From an uncultured Clostridia bacterium (GTDB lineage Bacteria > Bacillota > Clostridia > Christensenellales > UBA1242), in contig CALVNU010000016.1 of the NCBI GenBank assembly GCA_944349915.1, positions 1 through 12,817 of the forward strand: a DNA stretch of 12,817 nt, in the 5' to 3' direction. Made by a program: the position numbers and the translations under genes. Of the stretch, positions 5,961 through 12,817 are shown one piece after another; position 1 is the first letter of the stretch, and each line of letters opens with the position of its first letter. The notes beneath the pieces are model-generated. The model saw only the letters and a program-made list of their open reading frames with translations, searched no databases and was not told the origin of the DNA.

Positions 5961-7364
5961 ATGGTTAAAAAACGTTCAATCACGCGATTTGTTGTTTTGT
6001 CAATAATAGCGCTTGTTTTAGTGCTTTTGTCTGTATGTTCGTTTACAATTCCTGGCACAACAACAAATTATAATGGTTTTATCAACTCTATTCCACTTGG
6101 GTTTGATTTCTCAAGCGGTTATTCTATTGTTTACAACAGCAAAAAAACTGCAACTAATGAATTATCGCTTTCTCAAGCGGTTGACCAAACTTTGCCAAAA
6201 CTTGACAAATTTTTCTCATACCACGGTTTTTCGGAATACACAATTTCAAAACTTGGTGATGACCAAATCAAAATTGAGGTGCTTGATGATGAATATTCAT
6301 CAACATACTTAAATCTTTTGGAAAGCCCTCAACAAATCTATTTTACAGTTGAAGAATATTCCGAAGAAGAAGGCGGAAACACCAATCCTCAAAGTTATTT
6401 AACAAGTTCCGACATCTCATTCGCCGAAGTGGCTTACGACCAAAATGCAGGCGTTTATGGAATAAGGCTTTCTCTTACTTCAATTGGAAGAATAAGTTTG
6501 CAAAATTTGATAACACAAGCAAACAATATCTCGTCCAACACAGTTTATATCTATGTTGGTGAAATTGGCTCAAGCACTTGGGGGACAATTTCTGTTGATG
6601 ACCTTAAAGATGGAATGTTTATTCAATCATCATCTGCGTCAAACACAACTTCTGCATATTCAACAGCATATCAAACTGCAAGCAACATTTTTGTGGGAAC
6701 ATTCGCCGTTAATTTTACTCAAGATTCAATCAACACAATAAGCGCAAGACTTGGTGATAATGCTTGGACTTTCACTTTAATTGCTTTTTTGATATTTATA
6801 GTTGCAATAATGATTTTCTTTGCAATTCGTTATGGTGAAATGGGGCTTTTGGCTTCTTTTGCCATGGTATTTTTTGCCACACTTCAACTTTTCTTTATGC
6901 AGGCAATTCCATTTGTAATGCTAGATTTGGGTGGGGCAATAGCGATGTTCTTGGCAATAACTTTGTTTGCTTTATCTGCAGTTGTAATTATGGAAAGAAT
7001 TTCAAAAGAATATTCTGTAGGCAACCGCATGCATATCGCATGTAAAAATGGATTTCGCCGTTCTTTCTGGCGCATATTTGACCTGCATATCATTGTGCTT
7101 GTAACTTCAACCATTATGCTTTTGGTTGGACAATTTGCTCTTTCTTACTTTGGTGGGGTAATGTTTATTGCAAGCATAGTTTCATTATTCTGTTTATATG
7201 TGCTTTTTAGATTTTTCATCAATTCTTATCTTCCACTCAACAGCACAAAACCGCAAAAAATGAAACTCTATCGCGAAGCGAATGTGAAAGAAATCAAAGA
7301 AGAGGTGGAGATTATTCCCGAAGACAAAACCGACTCCTTAAAAGGAGGAAACAACAATGGCTAA
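5961..7364 (+). CDS. secD: Divergent protein translocase subunit SecD
   Basis: Encodes 467 residues. ATG at 5961 follows AAAAGGGG (5947-5954). Topology is that of SecD: one N-terminal helix (8-30), a large extracytoplasmic region (31-268) and five C-terminal helices (about 269-289, 294-313, 318-344, 372-392, 396-420), then a charged cytoplasmic tail. SecD pulls translocating proteins across the membrane with SecF and YajC. Family landmarks are present but eroded: LGFDFSSGY (46-54) replaces LGLDLxGG, and FALSAVVIMERI (336-347) aligns with the helix-4 motif normally reading V-D-A-N-V-L-I-F-E-R-I, so Leu338 replaces the key Asp. GF...IFD (364-374) keeps the Asp of the next motif but its TT pair is Ile-Val. 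The adjacent overlapping secF and the yajC/TIGR04086 context support the identity. Whether it still couples to the proton gradient is doubtful. Confidence 0.88.
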   Translation: MVKKRSITRFVVLSIIALVLVLLSVCSFTIPGTTTNYNGFINSIPLGFDFSSGYSIVYNSKKTATNELSLSQAVDQTLPKLDKFFSYHGFSEYTISKLGDDQIKIEVLDDEYSSTYLNLLESPQQIYFTVEEYSEEEGGNTNPQSYLTSSDISFAEVAYDQNAGVYGIRLSLTSIGRISLQNLITQANNISSNTVYIYVGEIGSSTWGTISVDDLKDGMFIQSSSASNTTSAYSTAYQTASNIFVGTFAVNFTQDSINTISARLGDNAWTFTLIAFLIFIVAIMIFFAIRYGEMGLLASFAMVFFATLQLFFMQAIPFVMLDLGGAIAMFLAITLFALSAVVIMERISKEYSVGNRMHIACKNGFRRSFWRIFDLHIIVLVTSTIMLLVGQFALSYFGGVMFIASIVSLFCLYVLFRFFINSYLPLNSTKPQKMKLYREANVKEIKEEVEIIPEDKTDSLKGGNNNG

Positions 7365-8424
7365 AAAAATAACAATCAATCAAAAATTTGACAGAGCAAT
7401 CGAAAAAAGCAATTTCAACTTCTACAAAAATTTTAAATTCTTTGCGATTGCATCTCTTGTTCTTATAATTATTGGTGCTTTTCTTTGCGGATTTTTGGGC
7501 TTCAATTTAGGCACCGATTTTATGGGTGTAAGCACAATAAAAGTTTACACAAATGCAGAGGGTAACACAACTGGTGAAAACATTCAAAGTTATGATATCG
7601 ACACTGCAGAAGGGTACAATGATGCCCTGCAAATTATTTCTAATACTCTTGCTGGATTTGACACAAGCATAAACTCTGTTCAAAAAACAACTATAAACAT
7701 TACAGCACAAAATATTTTGGGTGCAAAAGCACTTGAAATAAATTTCTATAATAACGCATCTCTTTCTCAAGAAGAGCAAATAGAAAAAAATGGACAAATC
7801 AAAACTGCATTAATGAAAGCATTTGGCTATTCAACTGGCGATAGCGTGGTTGTTGAGGGCGTTTCCGACGCAAAAATTGTAAGCCAATACAACAACAATT
7901 CAACTATAATCTACAGCGCAATCATCGCTCTTATTGTAAGCATAGTTTTTGCAATAATCTATCTTGTTTGCAGATATGAAAGAACTGCTTTTGTAACTGG
8001 TTTCTTTACATTCTTGCATGATATAGTTTTACTGTTTGCCTTGCTTGCAATCACAAGAGTACCAGTCAACTTGGCAACTATCGGTGTGTTTGCATTTAGT
8101 TTCTTTATGACATGCATAAACTTGATTGTGTTCTACAGCAAATCTAAAGAAATGACTGTCGGTGGAGCAGTTGACAAAACAAATGCAACTGCAGTGGCAA
8201 ACGCTGTTTCTAAAAACAATATAAAACTCAATTTCTATCTTTATCTTGTGCTCTTTATAATTGCAATTTTAATCATGGCATTTTCAACATCAAGCACAAT
8301 GCTCTTTACAGGAGTTTCTTTGCTTCTGGCTGTGATTGTAAACTATTATAGTGCACAATTTATCTTGAATGGTTTTTATGGAATAATATACAAACCTGTC
8401 AAGAAAAACAGAAAACTTGTATAA
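7357..8424 (+). CDS. secF: Divergent protein translocase subunit SecF
   Basis: Encodes 355 residues. ATG at 7357 lies 8 bases inside the end of secD and follows AAAGGAGG (7340-7347), so translation is probably coupled. One N-terminal helix (about 27-48), an extracytoplasmic domain (49-180) and five helices (181-204, 211-232, 236-259, 291-311, 314-338) match SecF. Recognisable motifs are LGTDFMG (51-57; family GxDFxGG), IIYLVCRYERTAF...LHDI (200-223, the family R-F/Y-E and LHD signature) and VPVNLATIG (235-243). The helix-4 motif S-I-N-D-T-V-V-I-F-D is here MTCINLIVFY (251-260): Ile254 stands at the Asp position. The following S-R-T-I motif is SKNNI (285-289), Lys for Arg. The transcript ends at 8427-8452. 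Identity is secure from context and fold; mechanism is not. Confidence 0.88.
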   Translation: MAKKITINQKFDRAIEKSNFNFYKNFKFFAIASLVLIIIGAFLCGFLGFNLGTDFMGVSTIKVYTNAEGNTTGENIQSYDIDTAEGYNDALQIISNTLAGFDTSINSVQKTTINITAQNILGAKALEINFYNNASLSQEEQIEKNGQIKTALMKAFGYSTGDSVVVEGVSDAKIVSQYNNNSTIIYSAIIALIVSIVFAIIYLVCRYERTAFVTGFFTFLHDIVLLFALLAITRVPVNLATIGVFAFSFFMTCINLIVFYSKSKEMTVGGAVDKTNATAVANAVSKNNIKLNFYLYLVLFIIAILIMAFSTSSTMLFTGVSLLLAVIVNYYSAQFILNGFYGIIYKPVKKNRKLV

Positions 8425-8426
8425 AT

Positions 8427-8452
8427 AGAGAGGGGATTTTCCCTCTTTTTTT
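8427..8452 (+). terminator. Intrinsic terminator after secF
   Basis: AGAGGG (8429-8434) pairs with CCCTCT (8441-8446), extendable by G-T and A-T pairs to 8427/8448, loop of 6, then a T-run to 8452. It starts 3 bases after the secF stop. Confidence 0.88.
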
Positions 8453-8591
8453 AAAATATAAAATTTATAGTGTCAAAAATAAATTTTGAATATAAAAAAT
8501 TTGAAACCTGCAATATAGAATACAAAATTTGGCAAATTTGGAAATTAAATTTTATCAATTTTTTAAAATCAATTATATAAGAATTAATATT
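8453..8591. other. AT-rich non-coding gap upstream of the rpsB promoters
   Basis: Extremely AT-rich, with no supported gene on either strand, no hairpin of note and no RNA gene that I can recognise. Confidence 0.6.
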
Positions 8592-8620
8592 TTGACTTTA
8601 TCGCAAAACTTTTCTATCAT
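8592..8620 (+). promoter_or_regulatory. Candidate upstream promoter of rpsB-tsf
   Basis: TTGACT at 8592-8597 and TATCAT at 8615-8620 with a 17-base spacer. It would add a second, longer leader (start near 8627) in tandem with the stronger promoter at 8657-8685. Confidence 0.55.
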
Positions 8621-8656
8621 ATAGTTCTTATTTTAACCAATATCTTTTTCAAACGC

Positions 8657-8685
8657 TTGACATTTTTTTTTCACTTTGATATAAT
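8657..8685 (+). promoter_or_regulatory. Main promoter of rpsB-tsf, consensus with extended -10
   Basis: A perfect TTGACA (8657-8662), a 17-base spacer, and a perfect TATAAT (8680-8685) preceded by TGA (8677-8679), an extended -10. This is the strongest promoter in the window, as expected for ribosomal protein genes. Transcription should start near 8692, giving a leader of about 170 bases. Confidence 0.92.
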
Positions 8686-8691
8686 CATTCC

Positions 8692-8863
8692 GTCATTGAA
8701 GACAAATTTGCACTCAAAGCAGATTTACTTGCCGTTGCCAAAAAGTTGCAGAAGGCCTATAAAAATTTTTCTGCAATGAAGGGTCTTACCATCAAAGGCT
8801 CTGTGGTTGCAAGTGGAGATTGAAAACTTTGGGGAAGGACAAAAACAAAAGGAGGAAAATATT
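8692..8863 (+). promoter_or_regulatory. Candidate structured leader RNA of rpsB, possible S2 autoregulatory element
   Basis: The leader between the promoter and rpsB is visibly richer in G+C than nearby gaps. It can fold as a branched structure: an outer 9-bp helix pairs 8724-8732 (TTTACTTGC) with 8809-8817 (GCAAGTGGA, two G-U pairs); inside it, TTGCAGAA (8746-8753) pairs perfectly with TTCTGCAA (8769-8776), and ACCA (8788-8791) with TGGT (8804-8807). GTCTT (8783-8787) could also pair with AAGGAC (8836-8840) near the Shine-Dalgarno AAAAGGAGG (8847-8855). Many ribosomal protein operons are feedback-regulated through such leaders, so S2 or EF-Ts autoregulation is plausible. The same stretch is open in one frame (8680-8820, stop TGA 8821-8823), but without a usable start codon and Shine-Dalgarno near the 5' end. 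Helices were found by eye only. Confidence 0.5.
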
Positions 8864-9775
8864 ATGTCAGTTATTTCAATGAAACAACTTCTTGAAGCAG
8901 GCGTTCATTTTGGACACCAAACTAGAAAGTGGAATCCAAAAATGAAAAAATACATTTTCACTGCAAGAAACGATATTCATATTATCAACTTGGAAGACAC
9001 TTCTGCTCAAATCGATAAAGCATATCTTTTTGTTCGTGATATTGTTGCTTCGGGAAAAAATGTTCTTTTTGTAGGAACAAAAAAACAAGCACAAGATGCT
9101 ATAAAGGAAGAAGCCGAAAGATGTGGAATGTATTACATCAACACTCGTTGGCTTGGCGGTTGCCTTACAAACTTCAAAACAATCAAATCTAGAATTGAGC
9201 GTCTTAACAAACTTAACCAAATGGAAAAGGTTGGAGAATTTGACCTTCTTCCTAAAAAAGAGGTTACTCTTTTAAAAACAGAAAGAGACAAACTTGAGAA
9301 AAACCTTGGTGGTATCAAAGAAATGAGAGACCTTCCAGGTGTAGTTTTCCTTGTTGACCCTTGCGTTGAGCATATCTGTGTTAACGAATGCAGAAATCTT
9401 GGAATTCCTATGGTTGCTCTTGTTGATACAAACGGCAATCCAGATGGAATAAGTGTTGTTATTCCTGGAAATGATGATGCTATTAGGTCTGTAAAACTTA
9501 TTGCAGGCGCTATTGCCGATGCTGTTATCGAAGCAAGAGAAGGCGTTTCTATGAAGAAAGAAGAAGGGCAAGAAGAAGAAAACATCGACATTGAAAAAGT
9601 TCTTGCCGAAACAAAGCCAAATCTTGAAATTGCCGAAGCAGGCGAAGAAAACAAATCTAAAAAACCTGCAAAGAAAAAACCTGCAAAGAAAAAAGTAGAG
9701 AAAACCGAAGACAAAAAAGAAAATAAATTAGAAGAAAAAATTGAAGACAAAAAAGAAGATAAAAAAGGAGAGTAA
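8864..9775 (+). CDS. rpsB: 30S ribosomal protein S2 with Lys/Glu-rich C-terminal extension
   Basis: Encodes 303 residues. ATG at 8864 is chosen because AAAAGGAGG (8847-8855) ends 8 bases upstream and S2 proteins begin M-x-V-I-S-M-K-Q-L-L-E-A-G-V-H-F-G-H; an in-frame ATG at 8807 would add 19 residues without family support and lies in the leader. Signature segments are GVHFGHQTRKWNPKM (13-27), NTRWLGGCLTNFKTI (93-107), LPGVVFLVDP (157-166), IPMVALVDTNGNPDGI (181-196) and IPGNDDAIRSVKLI (200-213). S2 sits on the back of the small subunit and is needed to bind S1. The conserved body ends near 230; the remaining 70 residues are a charged, probably disordered tail with a duplicated AKKKP unit encoded by a 15-bp tandem repeat. 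It is followed by tsf two bases after the stop. Confidence 0.98.
   Translation: MSVISMKQLLEAGVHFGHQTRKWNPKMKKYIFTARNDIHIINLEDTSAQIDKAYLFVRDIVASGKNVLFVGTKKQAQDAIKEEAERCGMYYINTRWLGGCLTNFKTIKSRIERLNKLNQMEKVGEFDLLPKKEVTLLKTERDKLEKNLGGIKEMRDLPGVVFLVDPCVEHICVNECRNLGIPMVALVDTNGNPDGISVVIPGNDDAIRSVKLIAGAIADAVIEAREGVSMKKEEGQEEENIDIEKVLAETKPNLEIAEAGEENKSKKPAKKKPAKKKVEKTEDKKENKLEEKIEDKKEDKKGE
9665..9694 (+). repeat. 15-bp tandem repeat inside the rpsB tail
   Basis: The unit CCTGCAAAGAAAAAA is present twice in tandem (starting at 9665 and 9680), encoding PAKKK-PAKKK. Slightly downstream GAAGACAAAAAAGAA recurs with a 36-base period (9707 and 9743). Expansion by slippage probably built the charged tail. 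Confidence 0.75.
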
Positions 9776-9777
9776 TT

Positions 9778-10431
9778 ATGGAATTTACAGCAAAAGATGT
9801 TGCATCACTTAGAGCAAGAACAAATGCAGGAATGATGGACTGCAAACAAGCGTTGACCGCTTGCAATGGCGACTTTGAAAAGGCAATTGTTTGGCTTAGA
9901 GAAAAAGGAATTGCTGCTGCTGCTAAAAAACAATCTAGAATTGCATCCGAAGGGGCTGTTGCGTCTTATATCCACATGGGTGGAAAAATCGGCGTGCTTG
10001 TAGAAATCAATTGTGAAACAGATTTCGTTGCAAAGACAGACGCTTTCCAAGAAATTTGCCATGATGTTGCTCTTCAAATTGCTGCTTCTGCACCTAAATA
10101 TGTAAGAATTGAAGAAGTGCCTGTTGAAGAACTTGAAAAAGAAAAAGAAATTCTTAAACATCAAGCGCTTAATGAAGGAAAACCTGCTCAAATCGTTGAA
10201 AAAATGGTTGAAGGCAGAGTTAAAAAGTTCTATCAAGATGTTTGCCTTATGGAACAAACTTTCGTTAAAAATCCAGAAATGACAATTAGTCAATACATCA
10301 ATGAAAAAACTCTTCAAATTGGCGAAAAAATTTCTATTAGAAGATTTACTCGTTACGAACTTGGAGAAGGGCTTGAAAAGAGAAATGACAATCTTGCAGA
10401 AGAAGTTGCAAAACAAATGAAAGGCAACTAA
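9778..10431 (+). CDS. tsf: Translation elongation factor Ts (EF-Ts), short form
   Basis: Encodes 217 residues. ATG at 9778 lies 2 bases after the rpsB stop, with AAGGAG at 9765-9770 inside the end of rpsB, so the genes are co-transcribed and translationally coupled. EF-Ts exchanges GDP for GTP on EF-Tu. The N-terminal UBA-like domain has VASLRARTNAGMMDCKQAL (8-26), followed by WLREKGIAAAAKK (39-51). The core contains VEINCETDFVAKTDAF (75-90), including the TDFV element that contacts EF-Tu. The C-terminal part ends YINEKTLQIGEKISIRRFTRYELGEG. At 217 residues it is shorter than the ~280-290 of E. coli and Bacillus EF-Ts, lacking part of the core/dimerisation region, as do other short bacterial forms such as that of Thermus. 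The terminator follows at 10464-10494. Confidence 0.97.
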   Translation: MEFTAKDVASLRARTNAGMMDCKQALTACNGDFEKAIVWLREKGIAAAAKKQSRIASEGAVASYIHMGGKIGVLVEINCETDFVAKTDAFQEICHDVALQIAASAPKYVRIEEVPVEELEKEKEILKHQALNEGKPAQIVEKMVEGRVKKFYQDVCLMEQTFVKNPEMTISQYINEKTLQIGEKISIRRFTRYELGEGLEKRNDNLAEEVAKQMKGN

Positions 10432-10463
10432 ACCAGCAAGTTTGACAAAAAACAAAATAACTA

Positions 10464-10494
10464 AAAATAGGGAGTTTGACTTCCTATTTTTTTT
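10464..10494 (+). terminator. Intrinsic terminator of rpsB-tsf
   Basis: A 12-bp stem pairs AAAATAGGGAGT (10464-10475) with ACTTCCTATTTT (10479-10490), one G-T pair, with a TTG loop, followed by Ts to 10494. Confidence 0.93.
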
Positions 10495-10695
10495 GTAATT
10501 TTTCAACTTTTAAAACTTTTATTGCTTGCTATTTATTGGCAAAATTTGTTCGGATTTAAAACTTATGGTTGGACGATATTTTTAAAATTTTAACTACTTG
10601 AATAATTTTTTATTTGCTCAAATTTAAAACTTTAAATTTGATTGGTTTTAAGAATTTTTTGCTTGACAAATCTCAAATAAAGTTAATATTGGATA
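10495..10695. other. AT-rich non-coding gap after tsf
   Basis: About 200 AT-rich bases with no supported gene on either strand. The only notable item is an extra TTGACA at 10663-10668 with TAATAT at 10684-10689 (15-base spacer), a weak possible promoter just ahead of the better one at 10696-10724. Confidence 0.55.
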
Positions 10696-10724
10696 TTGAC
10701 AAAAATAAGATTTGATGATACACT
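10696..10724 (+). promoter_or_regulatory. Promoter of the large 3' gene
   Basis: A perfect TTGACA (10696-10701), a 17-base spacer and TACACT (10719-10724) preceded by TGA (10716-10718), an extended -10. Transcription would start near 10731, right at the Shine-Dalgarno GTGAGG (10731-10736), implying a very short leader. Confidence 0.75.
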
Positions 10725-10741
10725 AATTTGGTGAGGTTTTT

Positions 10742-12817
10742 ATGGATTTTAAAAAAATAAATGACAAAAATGTAAGTTTACTGGCTTCAAATGCAGAATT
10801 TGAACAAAAATTAAAAGATTTTAACGCGGTTCTAAAGAACTATCAAGTAAGTGAAGAGGATATTATTGCAATTGTTAAAAAAATTTGCGCTCACGGCAAA
10901 ATCAAACTTGCAGACAAACTTATTAATTTGCTTAAACAACTTTATCTAAACGATGATATATTTGAACATAATAGCCAAAAATCAAACGCATTAAAAAATA
11001 TCTTAATTAACACCATTGAACTTTATGAAAAGAATGCAAAATTAGTTTCCAGCGAAATTAGAAATGTTTTGATTGAAGCAAAAAAATTAAATCTTTCACC
11101 ATACAGCATTGCGCTAAAAACCAATATTCAAATTGCAACCGTTGAAAATTTTGAAGAAACTCTTTCTGCTTTAACAAGAGAAAAATACAAACTAAACCAA
11201 GAAAACGAAGAGTCTTTATTTACACAAAATGAATATCAAACAATTATGCATCAATGTGCTTCTATTGCATGCCGAGTAAATGCCGAAAATCTGCATCAAA
11301 TTATAGAAATGCTTAGAGATTTTGCTTACGATAAAGAAACTGGAGGATACTTTTTTAATATCAAAGAACTATTTATTAAGGCGCCTTCAATTTTGCCAAC
11401 CACTCCTAAAAAAATGCAGGGAGCATTGGATCTGCTTACAACTATTGCCGACAAAAGAAAGGTTTTAGAAATCATAAGAAATTCTCCTTCAATTCTTTCT
11501 ATTAGCAAAGACAACTATAACAATAATGTAAAAATTTGTAGTGAAATTATTTTTTCATTAAAGAAAAAACTTAATCATTCTTTGACTCTAGAAGCCTTCA
11601 AAAAATCTTTGGATTATTCAAATATGCTAAAGAAGTTTTCTCAATTTAACCACATCGAAACTGTTGCAAAAGCAAAATCAAATGAGTTAAAAACAAAGGC
11701 AAATTTTTTGGAGAAAATTCTTGGCACACAAAATGCAATCTATTGCATGTCTGACATGGCAATACTAAATGCAGACTTTGAGGAATTGAAGTTTGTTTTG
11801 TCTTACATCGCAAAAATTGACTTGGAACATAACGCAACAAGACTTAAAGTTACATTTGTAAAAAATCCTTCTAAATTTTTAAACTTTTTAAAACTGGATA
11901 AATCTATACAAAAAATATTAACACCAGATAGCGCCGACAAAAACAAAGATAATAATGGCACAAAAGATAAAAATATCGACAGCGTTGAAAATTCTGTAGA
12001 CAAAAATTCTTTTCCAAAAATCAATACCAATGAACTTTATCAAAATATCAACTTTTTTAGTTTTAATCACAAGAAAATGTTTGAAAAATTTACTAGCGAA
12101 ATAACAGATTTTGATGAAAAATTGAGAGAAGAAAATAAAAAGAAAAGAAAAAACAATTACTTTGCAAAAACAGATGTTGAACCACAACAATCAAATATTG
12201 AAAGTGAGAGCAGTGCAGAAGACAACAACTCTCAAGCGTCTAATGATAACGCTTTGCTTGACAATTCCAATGACCGCAGTTCTGCTCAAAGCAACACTAA
12301 AGATGATAATAAAAATATAAACACACAAACACCACATGACAATAATAACTTGCTACAAGAGGGGAACTCTGGCGTTCTTGAAAATGAAGACAATAAAACT
12401 CAAGAAAGCGAAAACTTAATCCAGCTTTCTGATTTTAAAAGTAATATAAAAAAATATGTTGCTTATAATAACGAAGAAAAAAATGTAGATTTTTATGCTT
12501 ATTATATGCATATTATAAATCAAATAAATAATTTATTTTATAATTTACCACAGAGCAAAAGGGCGTTTATTTGGAAAAAAGTTGGCTCAAATGGCAGTTA
12601 TATAGAAATAGATAAATTAAAAAACTGTATAAAATTGGTAAAGAAAATTGAAAATTTAAAAAATACCCTTATTGAATTGCTAGATAGCCCAATTTGTTAC
12701 TTTGATCTAAATAGCTCGAATAACGAATACAAACAACTAGTGGCAGATTATATCAATGAGGTATGGATAAAAAAAATAAAAAAAATAAAAGAGTCTATTA
12801 CAATCGAAAAAAATTCA
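10742..12817 (+). CDS. Large unrecognised helical-repeat protein, 3' end outside the window
   Basis: The frame stays open for 692 codons from ATG 10742 to the window edge, so the gene is partial. GTGAGG at 10731-10736 serves as Shine-Dalgarno. No signal peptide or membrane helix is seen. Residues 1-390 are nearly all helical, with repeat-like units: PSIL at 215-218 and 249-252, exactly 34 residues apart (contexts FIKAPSILPTTPKKM and IRNSPSILSISKDNY), and looser echoes at 120-126 and 375-380 (NPSKFL). The P-x-I-L motif starting ~34-residue helical units resembles mTERF repeats, but this is a weak resemblance. Residues about 395-560 form an Asn/Asp/Ser/Lys-rich linker, probably disordered, interrupted by a short ordered stretch (425-470). 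A second helical domain starts near 560 (DFKSNIKKYVAYNN) and includes FIWKKVG (609-615). It starts its own transcription unit after the tsf terminator. Function unknown. Confidence 0.85.
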   Translation, partial: MDFKKINDKNVSLLASNAEFEQKLKDFNAVLKNYQVSEEDIIAIVKKICAHGKIKLADKLINLLKQLYLNDDIFEHNSQKSNALKNILINTIELYEKNAKLVSSEIRNVLIEAKKLNLSPYSIALKTNIQIATVENFEETLSALTREKYKLNQENEESLFTQNEYQTIMHQCASIACRVNAENLHQIIEMLRDFAYDKETGGYFFNIKELFIKAPSILPTTPKKMQGALDLLTTIADKRKVLEIIRNSPSILSISKDNYNNNVKICSEIIFSLKKKLNHSLTLEAFKKSLDYSNMLKKFSQFNHIETVAKAKSNELKTKANFLEKILGTQNAIYCMSDMAILNADFEELKFVLSYIAKIDLEHNATRLKVTFVKNPSKFLNFLKLDKSIQKILTPDSADKNKDNNGTKDKNIDSVENSVDKNSFPKINTNELYQNINFFSFNHKKMFEKFTSEITDFDEKLREENKKKRKNNYFAKTDVEPQQSNIESESSAEDNNSQASNDNALLDNSNDRSSAQSNTKDDNKNINTQTPHDNNNLLQEGNSGVLENEDNKTQESENLIQLSDFKSNIKKYVAYNNEEKNVDFYAYYMHIINQINNLFYNLPQSKRAFIWKKVGSNGSYIEIDKLKNCIKLVKKIENLKNTLIELLDSPICYFDLNSSNNEYKQLVADYINEVWIKKIKKIKESITIEKNS

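Noticed and set aside
8807..8863. Extended S2 N-terminus from ATG 8807
   Set aside because: S2 homologues begin at the MSVISMKQLLEAG segment; the strong Shine-Dalgarno is for ATG 8864 and the upstream part belongs to the leader.
9133..9750. 205-codon open frame on the - strand opposite rpsB
   Set aside because: It is antisense to S2; its Ser/Phe-rich low-complexity sequence is the mirror of the Lys/Glu tail codons.
9805..10506. 233-codon open frame on the - strand opposite tsf
   Set aside because: It is antisense to the clear EF-Ts gene, has the Phe/Ser/Asn-rich composition of a complementary-strand shadow, and runs through the tsf terminator.
1..12817. Recoding of TGA as Trp (mycoplasma-like code), considered because of the AT richness
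   Set aside because: The recognised genes use TGG for Trp, and TGA acts as a stop (ytxC-like gene and yajC end in TGA).

Overview
This AT-rich window (roughly 30 % G+C by eye, standard genetic code) reads as housekeeping chromosome from an uncultured Bacillota, most likely a Clostridia-like gut lineage. The evidence is a YtxC-like sporulation-family gene directly upstream of a T-box-controlled thrS (the order known from Bacillus and Clostridia), a YajC / TIGR04086-family membrane protein / SecD / SecF neighbourhood, separate secD and secF genes, AGGAGG-type ribosome binding sites and near-consensus sigma-A promoters. All genes found lie on the + strand. I see no tRNA, rRNA, CRISPR array, insertion sequence or integrase.

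Layout. 28-789 ytxC-like gene; 941-1168 promoter plus threonine T-box leader with terminator; 1198-2937 thrS, lacking the usual N-terminal TGS domain; 2938-3574 a second transcription unit with its own promoter, a 22-codon membrane microprotein (2992-3060) and yajC, closed by a terminator at 3582-3612; 3876-4358 and 4493-5224 two unrecognised genes, closed by a terminator at 5362-5395; 5454-5870 a TIGR04086/DUF3792-type four-helix membrane protein; 5884-8424 promoter, secD and secF (8-base overlap), closed by a terminator at 8427-8452; 8592-10431 tandem promoters, a ~170-nt probably structured leader, rpsB (ribosomal protein S2) and tsf (EF-Ts), closed by a terminator at 10464-10494; 10696-12817 promoter and the first 692 codons of a large unrecognised helical protein that runs off the window.

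How the parts work together. thrS, rpsB and tsf serve translation. yajC, secD and secF are the accessory part of the Sec translocon, and the TIGR04086-type protein is a usual neighbour of that group. The two unknown genes and the microprotein sit between these Sec genes, so a membrane or secretion link is possible, but nothing in their sequences proves it.

Most worth a second look: (1) SecD and SecF keep their fold but both lack the membrane Asp (and SecF the Arg) thought to couple translocation to the proton gradient; (2) the rpsB leader, which can fold into a branched structure and also contains a coding-like open frame; (3) the 22-residue membrane microprotein ahead of yajC; (4) the large 3' gene with 34-residue helical repeats resembling mTERF units; (5) a 243-residue unknown with a Cys-His-Asp arrangement like papain-fold enzymes and an odd translation start.
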